A DNA stretch of 64,000 nt from Pisolithus tinctorius (Eukaryota > Basidiomycota > Agaricomycetes > Boletales > Pisolithaceae): the NCBI GenBank assembly GCA_024663395.1, contig JANFAH010000002.1, forward strand, positions 6,014,001 through 6,078,000, written 5' to 3'. The notes beneath the pieces are model-generated. The model saw only the letters and a program-made list of their open reading frames with translations. It was not told the DNA's origin and ran no database searches. How positions within the stretch are numbered: the stretch's first letter is position 1; every line of letters starts with the position of its first letter. Below are positions 1 through 9,961 of this stretch, in pieces. A program made the translations under genes and the position numbers.

Positions 1-83
1 ACAGGTGGAGGCAGAGGTTGGTGCCAATCAGGGAAAGGGTTCAGAGTAGCAGGCTCTAACTGCGACATGTGAAAGACAGGGTG
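1..83 (-). pseudogene. Element 3 pol fragment (integrase C-terminal side)
   Basis: Read on the minus strand, these bases align codon by codon with the stretch of element 1 pol just before its chromodomain (element 1 positions ~5540-5625): the V-F-H-x-S-Q-L motif, then N-P-F-P, then the proline run. It is the left remnant of the old minus-strand gypsy element whose RT half resumes at 8189. About 1.6 kb of pol that should lie between the two pieces (late RNase H and most of integrase) is absent. Confidence 0.8.
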
Positions 84-795
84 TGTCATAACCGTGCATT
101 CGTCATAGGTCTTTACTCACTCTGCAACCTTTTCTGCTGGTCATTCGCTCACTCCGCACCAACTCCGCCCACCTTCTATCGTCTACGAACCATCTCCACT
201 CTGACTGTTGTCAGACTTGTGTTACTCTCCTACCGGACCGAGCGGTCTGTTCTCTGAGGGGTCATGTGACTACCTTCGCAGTCAGGTACTCCGCAGCGCG
301 CTCACTGCATGGTCCAGCGTCTGGACTATTTCCTTTTCTAGATGTTCTGTGTTACCCGTTCGTATGTCCTCCATCTACCCTTCATTCGTCGTCCAGGAAG
401 TTTTACTTGAAAATTTATGAGTCTCCATATGTCAGTTCCGATTCCAGTTACTGTACCTCCGTAGCAGTATAAAAGCATGTACTGTACTCCGCTGTTCTTC
501 AGTACGAATATCAACTAAGTTCCTACTCCCTCCGATTCCGTCTTCTGTCTGTCAGAGTTATCTCTGACTCTCTGTCTGTACTCTCCCTCTGAAATACGAG
601 GGCTGAGATCGTGCAAGGGGGTAGCGCACGAGCTAAACCTGATGCCCTCACTCCACTCCACCTTTGTCTCGGCGGTCTTCGTTCCTGCCAACACTCCACT
701 AGTCGGAGTTCTGTTCTTCTGTCGGACTTGCTTCCGAACCCCTCTCTAGACCTTATATAGTGTCGGAGTTGGTCGGAGTAGGCCCGGACTTGACA
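84..795 (+). repeat. Element 1 5' LTR (712 bp)
   Basis: Begins TGTCATAACC and ends GGACTTGACA. It is a direct repeat of 7477-8188 and of the solo LTR at 19664-20376. It contains a TATA box near 468 and a predicted transcript start near 501. Confidence 0.95.
468..511 (+). promoter_or_regulatory. LTR promoter: TATA box and predicted mRNA start
   Basis: TATAAAA at 468-474 is followed 33 nt later by AGTACGAATAT (501-511). That 11-mer is the exact reverse complement of the sequence just after the LTR, so it probably marks the transcript 5' end. The equivalent TATA-to-motif spacing recurs in the family II LTRs and in element 3. Confidence 0.7.
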
Positions 796-797
796 GT

Positions 798-808
798 ATA
801 TTCGTACT
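798..808 (+). other. Self-priming primer-binding site of element 1
   Basis: ATATTCGTACT starts two bases after the LTR's terminal CA and is perfectly complementary over 11 nt to AGTACGAATAT at 501-511. No tRNA 3'-end complement such as TGG is seen here. In the Tf1/sushi lineage the mRNA 5' end folds back to prime reverse transcription. The two-base gap matches the dinucleotide that integrases trim. Confidence 0.75.
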
Positions 809-856
809 TGCACTTGTACGATCTCCTTTTCTGTCTTCCAAAAAACTTACACCGTT

Positions 857-2140
857 ATGAGAACTCGAGCTCAATCCCAGAGAGAGGTCGCTGAGAACCT
901 CGCTGTAGTGCTAGCTAATCCACGTCAACTCCCTTCCGTCGTTGAACAATTCCAGTCCTTCTCCGCTCGATGCCGCTCTCGCGCTGAAGGCGAAAGCGCT
1001 TCGCAAGCTGGTCGCTCCGACCTCCACCCAACAACTTTCCATACTCCATCTCCTCGTAACCGAGATGATGGACCCAACCCCAACCCTGACTATCCTGATG
1101 GTGATCCCGATGGCGGGGGCAGCGGTGACGGGGATGTCCCTGAAGACCCGGCTGAGCTGCCAGAGGATCCCCTCGTAGCTCTTGCTAGAGCTGTCCATGC
1201 ACTTGCGCGGTCTAGTTTGCGCACTGGGGACTCCGCTCCGAAAACCAAAGTCCACAAGCCTGACACCTTCAACGGCTCTGACCCTAAGAAACTCCGCGAG
1301 TTCCTCGTACAATGTGAGCTGAACTTCCAAGACCACCCTCGCACATTCCGCTCCGACAGAGCAAAAGTTACCTTCGCTCAATCTTATCTTAAGGGTATGG
1401 CCCTGGCTTGGTTTGAGCCAGATTTGCTAAACCCCGACAACTATGACTGCCCGCTCTGGATGGACGACTACCATGAGTTCTTACAAGAGCTCACAACTAA
1501 CTTCGGTCCACATGATGCCATAGTGGATGCCGTCCAACAACTCGAGAACCTAACCATGAAAGATGGGTCTTGAATTACTAAATACGTCGTGGAGTTCAAT
1601 CGCTGGGCTTCACAGGTCAAGGACTACAGTGTCGGTGCACTCCGCCACCACTTCTATAGCAGTCTTCCAGACCGCATCAAGGATGAGATCGCTCACGTTG
1701 GAAAACCTTCTACCCTTGCACAACTCCACAAACTCGCTCAGACCATCAATGCGCGCTACTGGGAGCGCAAAGCAGAGATCTTGCGCACCACCAAGTCCGC
1801 CTCCGACAAGTCGCAGTCTTCCAACTCCGACAACAAAACTAAATCGTCGCCCTCCACCTCCGCTCAAAAGTCCGACGCCAAGGGCAAGGGCAAACAGAAA
1901 GATCCGCCCAAGTCCGACGCGTCCAAGTCCGATATTGCCCATCTTCTGGGCAAGGATGGCAAACTCACCTCCGCTGAACGCCAGCGCAGGATGAAGAATA
2001 ACCTCTGCCTCTTCTGTGGCGAGGCTGGCCATTCCGCCAAGGACTGTCCCAAGTCCACCTCTCGTGCAGCCAAAGCCCGTGCAGCTACAGCTGAAACTCC
2101 ACCTACTCCGCCTGCGGAGAAGGCAGAGTCAAAAAATTAG
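857..2140 (+). pseudogene. gag: Element 1 gag with one internal stop
   Basis: A single frame of 428 codons is interrupted by TGA at 1571-1573. The flanking reading continues smoothly (…M-K-D-G-S-stop-I-T-K-Y…), and the stop is readily explained by CGA to TGA decay. It encodes the retrotransposon Gag: an acidic Pro/Asp-rich N-terminal third, the capsid-like segment with F-x-G-S-D-P-K-K-L and W-F-E-P-D-L motifs, a Lys/Ser-rich linker, and a CCHC zinc knuckle (C-X2-C-X4-H-X4-C) near 2008-2049. The start is the first ATG after the primer-binding site. The frame ends in A AAA AAT TAG, linking it to pol by a probable -1 frameshift. Confidence 0.9.
2131..2137 (+). promoter_or_regulatory. Probable -1 ribosomal frameshift site, gag-pol (element 1)
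   Basis: The heptamer A AAA AAT lies in gag phase immediately before the gag TAG. Pol is open in the -1 frame from before this point, and its protease starts without a suitable ATG. The same heptamer ends gag in elements 3 and 4. Confidence 0.6.
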
Positions 2141-5100
2141 TCCACTCCTCCAGGGAGCTTGCACAGCCTGGAGGAAGCGTTGAACCCAACTGTGCGCAAC
2201 TGGACATCCGACTCAATGCGTCCGCTCTTTCTAGTCCCAATTCTTTACTTCCATCTGTAACTCTTCTGGATTATTCTGTTGATACTGTTTCTGCATTGAT
2301 CGATTCTGGTTCTTCTCATTGCTTCGTAGATCTGTCTATAATCAAAAAATATGCCATTCCTGTTTCCTCCGTCTCTCCGCCAATTCTGCTCCGCTTGTTC
2401 GATGGTAGTACAAACACTGTCATTTCTCAAGAGGTAGATCTTTCCCTCTGCTTCCCTTCTGGCGATGTCAATTCTGTTTCATTTTATGTTACTCCATTGG
2501 ATTCTTCATGTTCGCTGGTACTAGGACACAACTGGCTCACCCGCTTCAATCCGTCAATTGACTGGGTACTGGGCAGTATATCGTTCAAACCACCGCTACA
2601 GGGAATGCCGACACCCCAGGCGCCTTCGTCACCTTCCGCTGTGACCTCCGCTCCGGATCCGACACCCTCCGCTCCGTTTGCAGCTCCGACTGCACCTCTG
2701 ACAGACTTGCCGCACTCCGCTCTGCTCGTCTCACTCATCAATGCTGCTGCATATGTCAGAGCCTGTGCTCTCCCTGGCTCTAGACAGTTCCGCTTACAAC
2801 TCTCCGCTGATGATGTGAAGCTTCATGCATCCTCTGCTTCATGTCTGCCTCCTGACCTCTCCTCGGTTCCTCCTGAGTATCACGAGTTCGCTGACATCTT
2901 TAGTAAAGACAAGGCCACAGAACTTCCGCCACACCGCTCGTTCGATCTCAAGATTGACCTCGAGGAAGGAGCTTCTCCACCCATTGGCACGATCTACTCT
3001 CTTTCTCCACCAGAGCTTGAAGCTCTCCACACCTTCATTGACAAGCATCTTGGCTACGGTTTCATCAAGCAGTCCACCTCCGCTCACGGTGCCCCTGTCC
3101 TCTTCGTGAAGAAGAAGGACAATTCACTCCGCCTCTGCATTGATTATCGAGGACTCAATAAAATCACAAAAAAAGACCGCTATCTGCTGCCGCTCATCTC
3201 CGACCTACTCGACTCCCCAAGCCACGCTAAAGTCTATACCAAGATCAACCTCCGCCATGCCTATCATCTAGTCCGCATCGCAGATGGAGATGAATGGAAA
3301 ACAGCATTCTGCACTCGTTATGGTTCTTACGAGTGGCGGGTAATGCCATTCGGTCTGACTAACACGCCTGTGGCCTTCCAGCGATTCATCAATAGCATCT
3401 TTGCAGACATGCTCAATGTCTGCGTCATGGTGTACCTCGATGACATCTTAATCTATTCGCAGGACATGGAGTTGCATTGTGAACATGTAAAAGAGGTACT
3501 CCACCGCCTTCAAAAGCATGGCCTTTATGCCAAGCCAGAGAAGTGCGAGTTTCACTCCGACTCCGTCGAGTACCTCGGCTACATTCTTTCTCCCTCTGGT
3601 CTCACCATGTCCGCTGAGAAGGTTCAGGCAGTCCACGACTGGCCTGAGCCGCGGAAGGTGCGAGACATCCAGTCTTTCCTCGGTTTCACAAATTTCTATA
3701 GACGATTCATTAATAACTACTCCGACATCGTCGCTCTGCTCACTCGCCTCACACAAAAGGGTGCTCCTTGGAACTTTTCCGAGGAGTGCCGCTCCGCCTT
3801 CCTCCGCCTGAAGGATGCCTTCAGCTCCGCTCCTATTCTCACTCATTGGGTCCCTGACGCTCCGCTTACAGTGGAAACCGACGCCTCCGACTATGCCATT
3901 GCTGGCATTTTGTCGATCACCTGCTCCGACAGTGAACTCTGCCCAGTCACTTTCTACTCCCGCACCATGACCACGCCAGAACTCAATTATGATACCCACA
4001 ACAAGGAGCTGTTGGCCATCTTCGAGGCCTTCTGCCATTGGCGGCATTACTTAGAAGGCTCCGCCTTACCTGTCGACGTGGTGATGGACCACAAAAACCT
4101 TGAGTACTTTTCTACCTCTAAGGTTCTCACTCGTCGACAGGCCCGCTGGTTGGAGTACCTTTCACAGTTTAATCTCTCTATCCACTTCCGACCTGGCCGC
4201 TTGGGAGCCAAACCCGTCGCACTTACACGACGCTGGGATGTCTACCCAAAAGGGGGGGATAGGGACTATGCGCAGGTAAATCCTCACAATCTCCACCCTA
4301 TGTTTACACAGGAGCAACTCGCGTTGTCCCTCCGTACCACTACCCTCATGGCACCTGTGCTTCGTGCCGCCATGGTCTTCGATGTTGAGTGCTTGCACTC
4401 CGACATCATCTCTGCCCTACCATCCGACCCTGTCTCCGCCAGCCATCTTCCAACTCCGACTAAGCCTCGGTGGTCCTTGGACTCCAACGGTCTACTCCGC
4501 CTTGATGGTCGCATCTTTGTCCCTGACATTGATGATCTCTGCCTTCGAGTGCTTTGGTTCAAGCATGATCATCCTCTAGCAGGCCATTTCGGGCAAAACC
4601 GCACCTTAGAACTCGTCCGCAGGGACTACGTGTGGCCCAACCTCTGCTCCGATGTAAAGGAATACGTCAGGTCTTGCACCGCCTGTGGATGGAGCAAAAC
4701 TCCGCATCACTGCCCTTATGGTCTACTGAAGCAACTCCCCATCCCAGAGAGACCTTGGAACTCAATCTCCATGGACTTCATCGAACACCTCCCCAACTCT
4801 GATGGCTACTCTGCCATACTCGTGGTAGTGGACTGCCTCTCAAAGCAAGCGGTGTTCATCCCCACCCACGACTCTGTCACCTCCACCGAACTCACTAAGC
4901 TCTTCCTAGCCCATGTCTTCTCCAAGCACGGAGTACCAGCTAATGTCACCTCCGACAGAGGTCCCGAGTTCGTCTCACACTTCTTCTGCTCTCTAGGAAA
5001 GGCCCTTGATATGCGCCTTCACTTCACTTCGGGTTACCACCCAGAAGGCGATGGCCAGACCGAGCGAATGAACCAGACCCTCGAGCAGTACCTTCGTGTC

Positions 5101-5856
5101 TACTGTAACTACCAACAAGACAATTGGGCTGAGCTGTTACCCCTAGTGGAGTTTGCTTTCAACAATGCACCAAGTGCGACTACTGGAGTTTCCCCTTTCT
5201 TCGCTAACAAGGGATACCATCCAAACCTATCTGTGGTCCCTGACCAAGACTTCACTTCCCCAAGGGCTCATGACTATGTCGTTGAGCTCTCCGCCCTTCA
5301 TGACTTCCTCCGTTCCGAAATGTCCGCCGCTCAACAGCGCTACCAGGGTCCAGCAGATGCCAAACGCATACCTCCGCCTGAGTTCAAGGTCGGAGAACAG
5401 GCCTACGTCAAAGCCAAGTACTTCTGCTCCACTCGCCCTTCGGAAAAACTCTCTGAAAAGTACTTAGGTCCGTTCACCATCTTGGCCAGGCCAGGTACGC
5501 ACTCCGTCACCCTTAAGCTCCCTGACTCTATGTGCTCGGTACATCTGGTCTTCCATGTCTCACAACTGGAAGCTGCAGTGGCTAACCCTTTCCCAAACCG
5601 ACAACAACCTCCGCCTCCACCAGTGGATGTCGATGGTGACCTTGAGTACGAAGTATCAGAGATACTCGACTCTAAGGTGGACCGCCGCCACTGCCACTGT
5701 CAACTCTTGTACCTGGTCTGCTGGGCTGGTTACGAGAACACCGATGAAGAAACCTCTTGGTTGCTTGCAACTGAGCTAGATCACGCTTCCGACATAGTTT
5801 CTGCTTTCCATGAACGCTATCCGCACAAACCTGGCCCATACCAACCTCTGCCATAA
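2137..5856 (+). CDS. pol: Element 1 pol polyprotein (PR-RT-RNaseH-IN-chromodomain)
   Basis: One uninterrupted frame. Protease has the D-S-G active-site motif at ~2299. RT follows, with Y-L-D-D at 3433-3444, then RNase H (D-A-S-D-Y near 3880). Integrase has an HHCC zinc finger (~4565-4685) and a D,D,E core in the contexts S-M-D-F-I-E, T-S-D-R-G and G-Q-T-E-R. A C-terminal chromodomain lies at ~5640-5830, with Y-L-V-C-W-A-G-Y and T-S-W. This places it among chromoviruses, where the chromodomain guides integration to modified histones. Odd: RT motif A reads K-I-N-L-R (codon AAC at 3247-3249), whereas elements 3 and 4 have K-I-D-L. Loss of this catalytic Asp should abolish polymerisation. Expression presumably needs -1 frameshifting from gag. 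Confidence 0.92.
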   Translation, partial: LVHSSRELAQPGGSVEPNCAQLDIRLNASALSSPNSLLPSVTLLDYSVDTVSALIDSGSSHCFVDLSIIKKYAIPVSSVSPPILLRLFDGSTNTVISQEVDLSLCFPSGDVNSVSFYVTPLDSSCSLVLGHNWLTRFNPSIDWVLGSISFKPPLQGMPTPQAPSSPSAVTSAPDPTPSAPFAAPTAPLTDLPHSALLVSLINAAAYVRACALPGSRQFRLQLSADDVKLHASSASCLPPDLSSVPPEYHEFADIFSKDKATELPPHRSFDLKIDLEEGASPPIGTIYSLSPPELEALHTFIDKHLGYGFIKQSTSAHGAPVLFVKKKDNSLRLCIDYRGLNKITKKDRYLLPLISDLLDSPSHAKVYTKINLRHAYHLVRIADGDEWKTAFCTRYGSYEWRVMPFGLTNTPVAFQRFINSIFADMLNVCVMVYLDDILIYSQDMELHCEHVKEVLHRLQKHGLYAKPEKCEFHSDSVEYLGYILSPSGLTMSAEKVQAVHDWPEPRKVRDIQSFLGFTNFYRRFINNYSDIVALLTRLTQKGAPWNFSEECRSAFLRLKDAFSSAPILTHWVPDAPLTVETDASDYAIAGILSITCSDSELCPVTFYSRTMTTPELNYDTHNKELLAIFEAFCHWRHYLEGSALPVDVVMDHKNLEYFSTSKVLTRRQARWLEYLSQFNLSIHFRPGRLGAKPVALTRRWDVYPKGGDRDYAQVNPHNLHPMFTQEQLALSLRTTTLMAPVLRAAMVFDVECLHSDIISALPSDPVSASHLPTPTKPRWSLDSNGLLRLDGRIFVPDIDDLCLRVLWFKHDHPLAGHFGQNRTLELVRRDYVWPNLCSDVKEYVRSCTACGWSKTPHHCPYGLLKQLPIPERPWNSISMDFIEHLPNSDGYSAILVVVDCLSKQAVFIPTHDSVTSTELTKLFLAHVFSKHGVPANVTSDRGPEFVSHFFCSLGKALDMRLHFTSGYHPEGDGQTERMNQTLEQYLRVYCNYQQDNWAELLPLVEFAFNNAPSATTGVSPFFANKGYHPNLSVVPDQDFTSPRAHDYVVELSALHDFLRSEMSAAQQRYQGPADAKRIPPPEFKVGEQAYVKAKYFCSTRPSEKLSEKYLGPFTILARPGTHSVTLKLPDSMCSVHLVFHVSQLEAAVANPFPNRQQPPPPPVDVDGDLEYEVSEILDSKVDRRHCHCQLLYLVCWAGYENTDEETSWLLATELDHASDIVSAFHERYPHKPGPYQPLP

Positions 5857-6053
5857 ACTCCACCCACATAACCTTCCTCCGCTGGCCAACTCCGCCCCTC
5901 ACCGAACTACCTTAAGTACCTTGGCACTTTCTCCGCTTGTCTATTTCACTTCTCAGAGTCACGAACAAAGGTCACAAGTCTATTTCGTAGTAGTACAAAA
6001 ATATACAAACTAAAGACAAAAAAAAAAAAAAAAAAAAGAAAAACAAAACTACT
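5857..6053. other. Convergent intergenic spacer with A-tract
   Basis: About 200 bp between the pol stop and the stop of the convergent antisense gene. It includes an A-rich run at ~6018-6037. It presumably carries 3' ends for both transcripts. Elements 2 and 4 have matching spacers of about 170-190 bp. Confidence 0.5.
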
Positions 6054-7294
6054 CTACTCTTCCATCGCTTGTTCTCCGCCACCCTCCTGTCCTTCTCCGC
6101 CTTCCTTCTCCCCTCCGACGTCTTCCTCTTCCTCGTTGTCTCCCTCTGCACCTTCGTCTGCTTCCTCGTTCTTGTCCTCCACCTCTGACTGAGGTCTCTT
6201 CCATCCCCCACCGCTGCGCTCGAGCTCAGACATCCTGGCCTCTCGCGCGTCCTCCCTCCTCCTCATCTCTGCCCACTTTGCCCAGGCGCAGTACAGCGCC
6301 CACTCGTCGGCGGTCTGCTCTGCAGCCACTGCCATCTGCTCCACTGCCTCTGCCATCCTCTCGAAGGCCAGCGCAGCGGTCTCATGTGCTTTGGCCTGCC
6401 TCTCCATGGCCTGCAGCTGCTGCTCCCTCTCCCATTCCACCCACCATGTGTGTACCCCTGCCCCTGAGGGACCCTCGAGGGGGGTCACTGGCTCGTCTTC
6501 TCCGCCTACCTCCCGCTCATCATCCGCTTCCTCCATCTCTGTTGCTTTCTCCTTTCCCTTTCCTCACATCCTCTTCTTCTTCTCTCCTCGGGAGCTCCCC
6601 GTCCCTGCTCTCTTCCGCGAGGGCCCCGCCGCTGCCTCTTCCCATGTCCAACTGCAGGTCTTCTTCTTGTTGTGACAGGGCACGCAGGCCCTGGTTTTAC
6701 CTTGTCCTGGCTCGCACTGCCCCGCTGTCAGACTCACTATACAGCGAGTGCAGGGGGCCCTTCTGGTCGTGGTGACCACCACAGAGGCCCCAGGGACCTT
6801 CTGGGCGGTGTTGACATCATACACCGCACCAGTTAACCTGAGGTAGAGTAAGGTCAAAACATAAAAATAAAAATTGAGTCAGCTCCGCCTGACTCACGGT
6901 ACTCTGCCACTCACCTCTGTGTGGCCTCGTCTCGCCTGGCCTGGGCCCTCTCCGCAGAGGCCCTCTGCCTCTGCCTTTCTGCCTCCTCCTCTGCCGCCTT
7001 CTTCCTTCGAGCCTCCTCTTCCTCCTCCGCTCTCTTCCTCTGCTCTGCCTCCAACCTCTCCTCCTCCGCCTTCCACCTCTTGGCCTCCTCACGCTTGGCC
7101 TTGCGCTCTGCTTCGCGTTCTCTCTCTCTCCACTCGGTCTCCTCTCATCGGCGCACCTTCTCTGTGGACTTCTCCCGCTCGGTGTCGGTGGAGTCATCAG
7201 TGAGGATGACCAGTTCTTCATCCGCGACTTGAGAGTAGTCATGGATGTGGCCGGGGGTTGGCTGGGGGGTGTTGCTCTGGCGCTGGGAAGGCAT
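6054..7294 (-). pseudogene. Antisense accessory gene of element 1: Zn2Cys6-type protein, two stops
   Basis: Located between pol and the 3' LTR but coded on the opposite strand. Exon 1 (7294-6915) encodes an N-terminal segment and a long Glu/Arg/Ala-rich helix likely to form a coiled coil. A 77-nt GT-AG intron (6838-6914) follows. Exon 2 has a cysteine cluster C-X2-C-X8-C-X9-C-X2-C-X6-C at 6752-6654, then a basic K/R patch and a long Glu-rich helical, acidic tail. The cluster resembles GAL4-type Zn2Cys6 DNA-binding modules, though its first loop is longer than usual. Two in-frame TGA codons (one after K-V-R-R in exon 1, one after K-K-K-R-M in exon 2) break it; both fit CGA to TGA decay. The same gene is intact in elements 2 and 4. 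DNA binding is inferred only. Confidence 0.75.
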
Positions 7295-7463
7295 GATGAT
7301 GGGAGGAAAGGATGAAGGTTCAGTACCCTAACACATGTTTTTAAGCGGTACTTCGAACTCCACCACAGCTAAAGCCATTATCCTCAAGGCATCAAAGTAA
7401 TTTCAAATGATCAACTCGTGTTGATCTCGTTCCGTACATACGGCCTTCAGGGGTTCAGGCCCT

Positions 7464-7473
7464 AAGGGGGGGG
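7464..7473 (+). other. Polypurine tract, element 1
   Basis: AAGGGGGGGG lies three bases before the 3' LTR, the expected plus-strand primer site. Elements 2 and 4 have AAGAGGGGGA in the same place. Confidence 0.75.
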
Positions 7474-7476
7474 CAC

Positions 7477-8188
7477 TGTCATAACTGTGCGTTCGTCATA
7501 GATCTTTACTCACTCCACAACCTTTTCCGCTGGTCATTCACTCACTCCACACCAACTCCGCCCACCTTCTATCGTCTACGAACCATCTCCGCTCCGACTG
7601 TTGTCAGACTTGTGTTACTCTCCTACCGGACTGAGCGGTCTGTTCTCTGAGGGGTCATGTGACTACCTTCGCAGTCAGGTACTCCGCAGCGCGCTCACCG
7701 CATGGTCCAGTGTCTGGACTATTTCCTTTTCTAGATGTTCTGTGTTACCCGTTCGTATGTCCTCTGTCTACCCTTCATTCGTTGTCCAGGAAGTTATACT
7801 TGAAAATTTATGAGTCTCCATATGTCAGTTCCGATTCCGGTTACTGTACCCCCGTAGCAGTATAAAAGCATGTACTGTACTCCGCTGTTCTTCAGTACGA
7901 ATATCAACTTAGTTCCTACTCCCTCCGATTCCCTCTTCTGTCTGTCAGAGTTATCTCCGACTCTCCATCTGTACTCTCCCTCTGAAATACGAGGGCTGAG
8001 ATCGTGCAAGGGGGTAGCGCACGAGCTAAACCCGACGCCCTCACTCCGCTCCGCCTTTGTCTTGGCGGTCTTCATTCCTGCTGACACTCCACTAGTCGGA
8101 GTTCTGTTCTTCTGTCGGACTTGCTTCCGAACCCCTCTCTAGACCTTATATAGTGTCGGAGTTGGTTGGAGTAGGCCCGGACTTGACA
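7477..8188 (+). repeat. Element 1 3' LTR (712 bp)
   Basis: Direct repeat of 84-795 with the same length and termini (TGTCATAAC…TTGACA). Differences from the 5' copy are mostly CpG transitions. It is followed directly by minus-strand pol of element 3. Confidence 0.95.
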
Positions 8189-9961
8189 CAATGGCATAGT
8201 CTGATGCATTGGTCTCAACTGTGACAGGGGCATCAGGCACCCAATGAGTAAGGATCAGAGTGGAGGTGAAGGTGGTCTTAAGGCAGAGGAAAGCGGAGCA
8301 GCACTCTTTGGAGAAGCTCCAAGGAGCGCCCTTCTGAGTGAGGCAGGTGAGTGGAACAACTATGTCGGAGTAGTTACTGATGAACTGACGATAGAAGTTC
8401 ACAAACCCAAGAAAGGATTGGATGTCTTTAACCTTACATGGTTCAGGCCAATCACAAATGGACTCGACCTTATCAGTGGACATGGTCAGACTGGATGGGG
8501 AGAGGACATAGCCAAGGTACTTGACAGAGTCTTTGTGGAACTTGCACTTTTCCAGCTTAGCAAAGAGGCTATGCTGGCAGAGGCAGCAGAGGACTTCTTT
8601 TACATGTTGGTGGTGCAACTGCTCATTGTGGGAGTAGATGAGGATGTCATCAAGGTAAACAACAACACAGACATTGAGCATGTTGGTGAAGATGCTATTA
8701 ACAAACCACTGGAAAGCTGCTGGCACATTAGTAAGACCAAAGGGCATAACCAACCATTCATAGGAACCATAGCGAGTGTGAAAGGCAGTTTTCCATTTGT
8801 CACCAGCACTGATTTGGACTAAGTGGTAGGCATGGTGGAGGTCGATTTTACTATAGATTTTAGTGTGGCTCAGAGAATCGAGCAAGTTGGAGATGAGAGG
8901 GAGTGGGTAGCAGTCTTTCTTGGTGATTTTATTGACTCCTTGGTAATCCACACAGAGGCGGAGTGAGCCATCCTTCTTCTTAATGAAGAAGACAGGAGCA
9001 CCATGGGCAGAGGTTGACTGTTTAATGAAACCATAGCTGAGGTGCTCATCTATGAAGGTGCAGAGTGCCTCAAGCTCAGGTGGAGAGAGTGAGTAGACAG
9101 TGCCTAGAGGCAGAGAAGCCCCTTCTTCGAGATCTATATTTAAATCAAAGCTGCAGTGTGCAGGGAGTTCAGTAGCCTTTGCTTTACTAAAAACATCAGC
9201 AAACTCATGGTAGTTGGAGGGTACCACAGAGAAATCAGGAGGTGCGGAGGGCATCAAAGAGGCTCAGAGTGTCATATCTTCAGGGTGGAGGTGCAAGCGG
9301 AACTGTGCAGAGCCAGGAAGGGCACAGGCATGGACAAAGGCTGCAGCTCTGATGAGAGAGATATGCAGAGCAGTGCATGGCAAGCCAGCTGTCGGAGTAG
9401 GCAGTGGAGCTGATGTCAGAGGAGTGGACGGAGTGGAGGGTGTTGGTACTGAAGCAGAAGTTGCAACAGAAGGTGTCAGAGGTGCCAAGGGTGTCAGCAT
9501 TCTTTGTATCGATGGTCAGAACGAGATACTGCTCAATACCCAGTCAATCGACAGATTGTAGTGGGTGAGCCAGTTGTGTCCCAAGACCAATGAACAGGTG
9601 GAATCCAACGGGGTTACATAACAGGAAACAGATGTGACATTGCCAGAGGCAAAGCAGACAGAGAAATCTACTACTTGGGAAATGGTGGTATTACTAGTAC
9701 CATCAAACAGTCAGAGAGGAATAGGCAGAGAGACATTTTTTGTTGGGATTTTATATTTTTTAACTAAAGAGGGGTCAACAAAACAGTGCGAAGAGCCTGA
9801 GTCGACCAGAGCAGGGAAAGTATCTACAGAGAAATCAGGAAGAGAAATAATTGGAAGAAGAGAATTAGGGTCGGAAAGAGTGGATGTGTTGAGGTGGACT
9901 TCTGCATGGATGGGATCAACACTTCCTCCAGGACATACAGGCTCCCTGGAGGAGCAGGTTA
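8189..9961 (-). pseudogene. pol: Element 3 pol remnant (protease and RT)
   Basis: Minus-strand gypsy pol. The RT part is long and readable: K-K-K-D-G-S-L-R-L-C-V-D-Y, motif A K-I-D-L with Asp kept, and Y-L-D-D. It breaks off inside RNase H at D-Y-A-I, where element 1's 3' LTR begins. Further upstream (~9260-9950) the protease and linker region is readable only in broken frames. It resembles element 1 pol closely but has many CpG-type transitions, including Arg to Cys/His/Trp changes. It is inactive. Confidence 0.85.

Larger units (their letters stand above)
84..8188 (+). mobile_element. Element 1: near-complete Ty3/gypsy chromovirus, family I
   Basis: Two 712-bp LTRs enclose, in order, a self-complementary primer-binding site, gag, pol (protease, RT, RNase H, integrase, chromodomain), an antisense accessory gene and a polypurine tract. 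The LTRs differ at few sites, mostly CpG transitions, so insertion is fairly recent. Both flanks lie in the same older minus-strand element but at different places in its pol, and no target duplication is present (GGGTG left, CAATG right). This suggests recombination between two insertions rather than one clean integration. gag has an in-frame TGA, and the motif-A aspartate of RT is Asn, so this copy is probably not autonomous. Confidence 0.93.

Noticed and set aside
69..472. Short open frames in the family I LTR
   Set aside because: Not maintained in the diverged solo LTR at 19664, and they overlap promoter elements.
911..1381. Antisense frames over element 1 gag
   Set aside because: Shadow frames of a GC-rich coding region; no start context, introns or motifs, and not conserved in the other elements.
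6018..6037. A-tract after element 1 pol as a poly(A) tail of a retrocopied gene
   Set aside because: It is on the wrong strand to be the tail of the antisense gene. It lies in the spacer between two convergent stops and has no target duplication.
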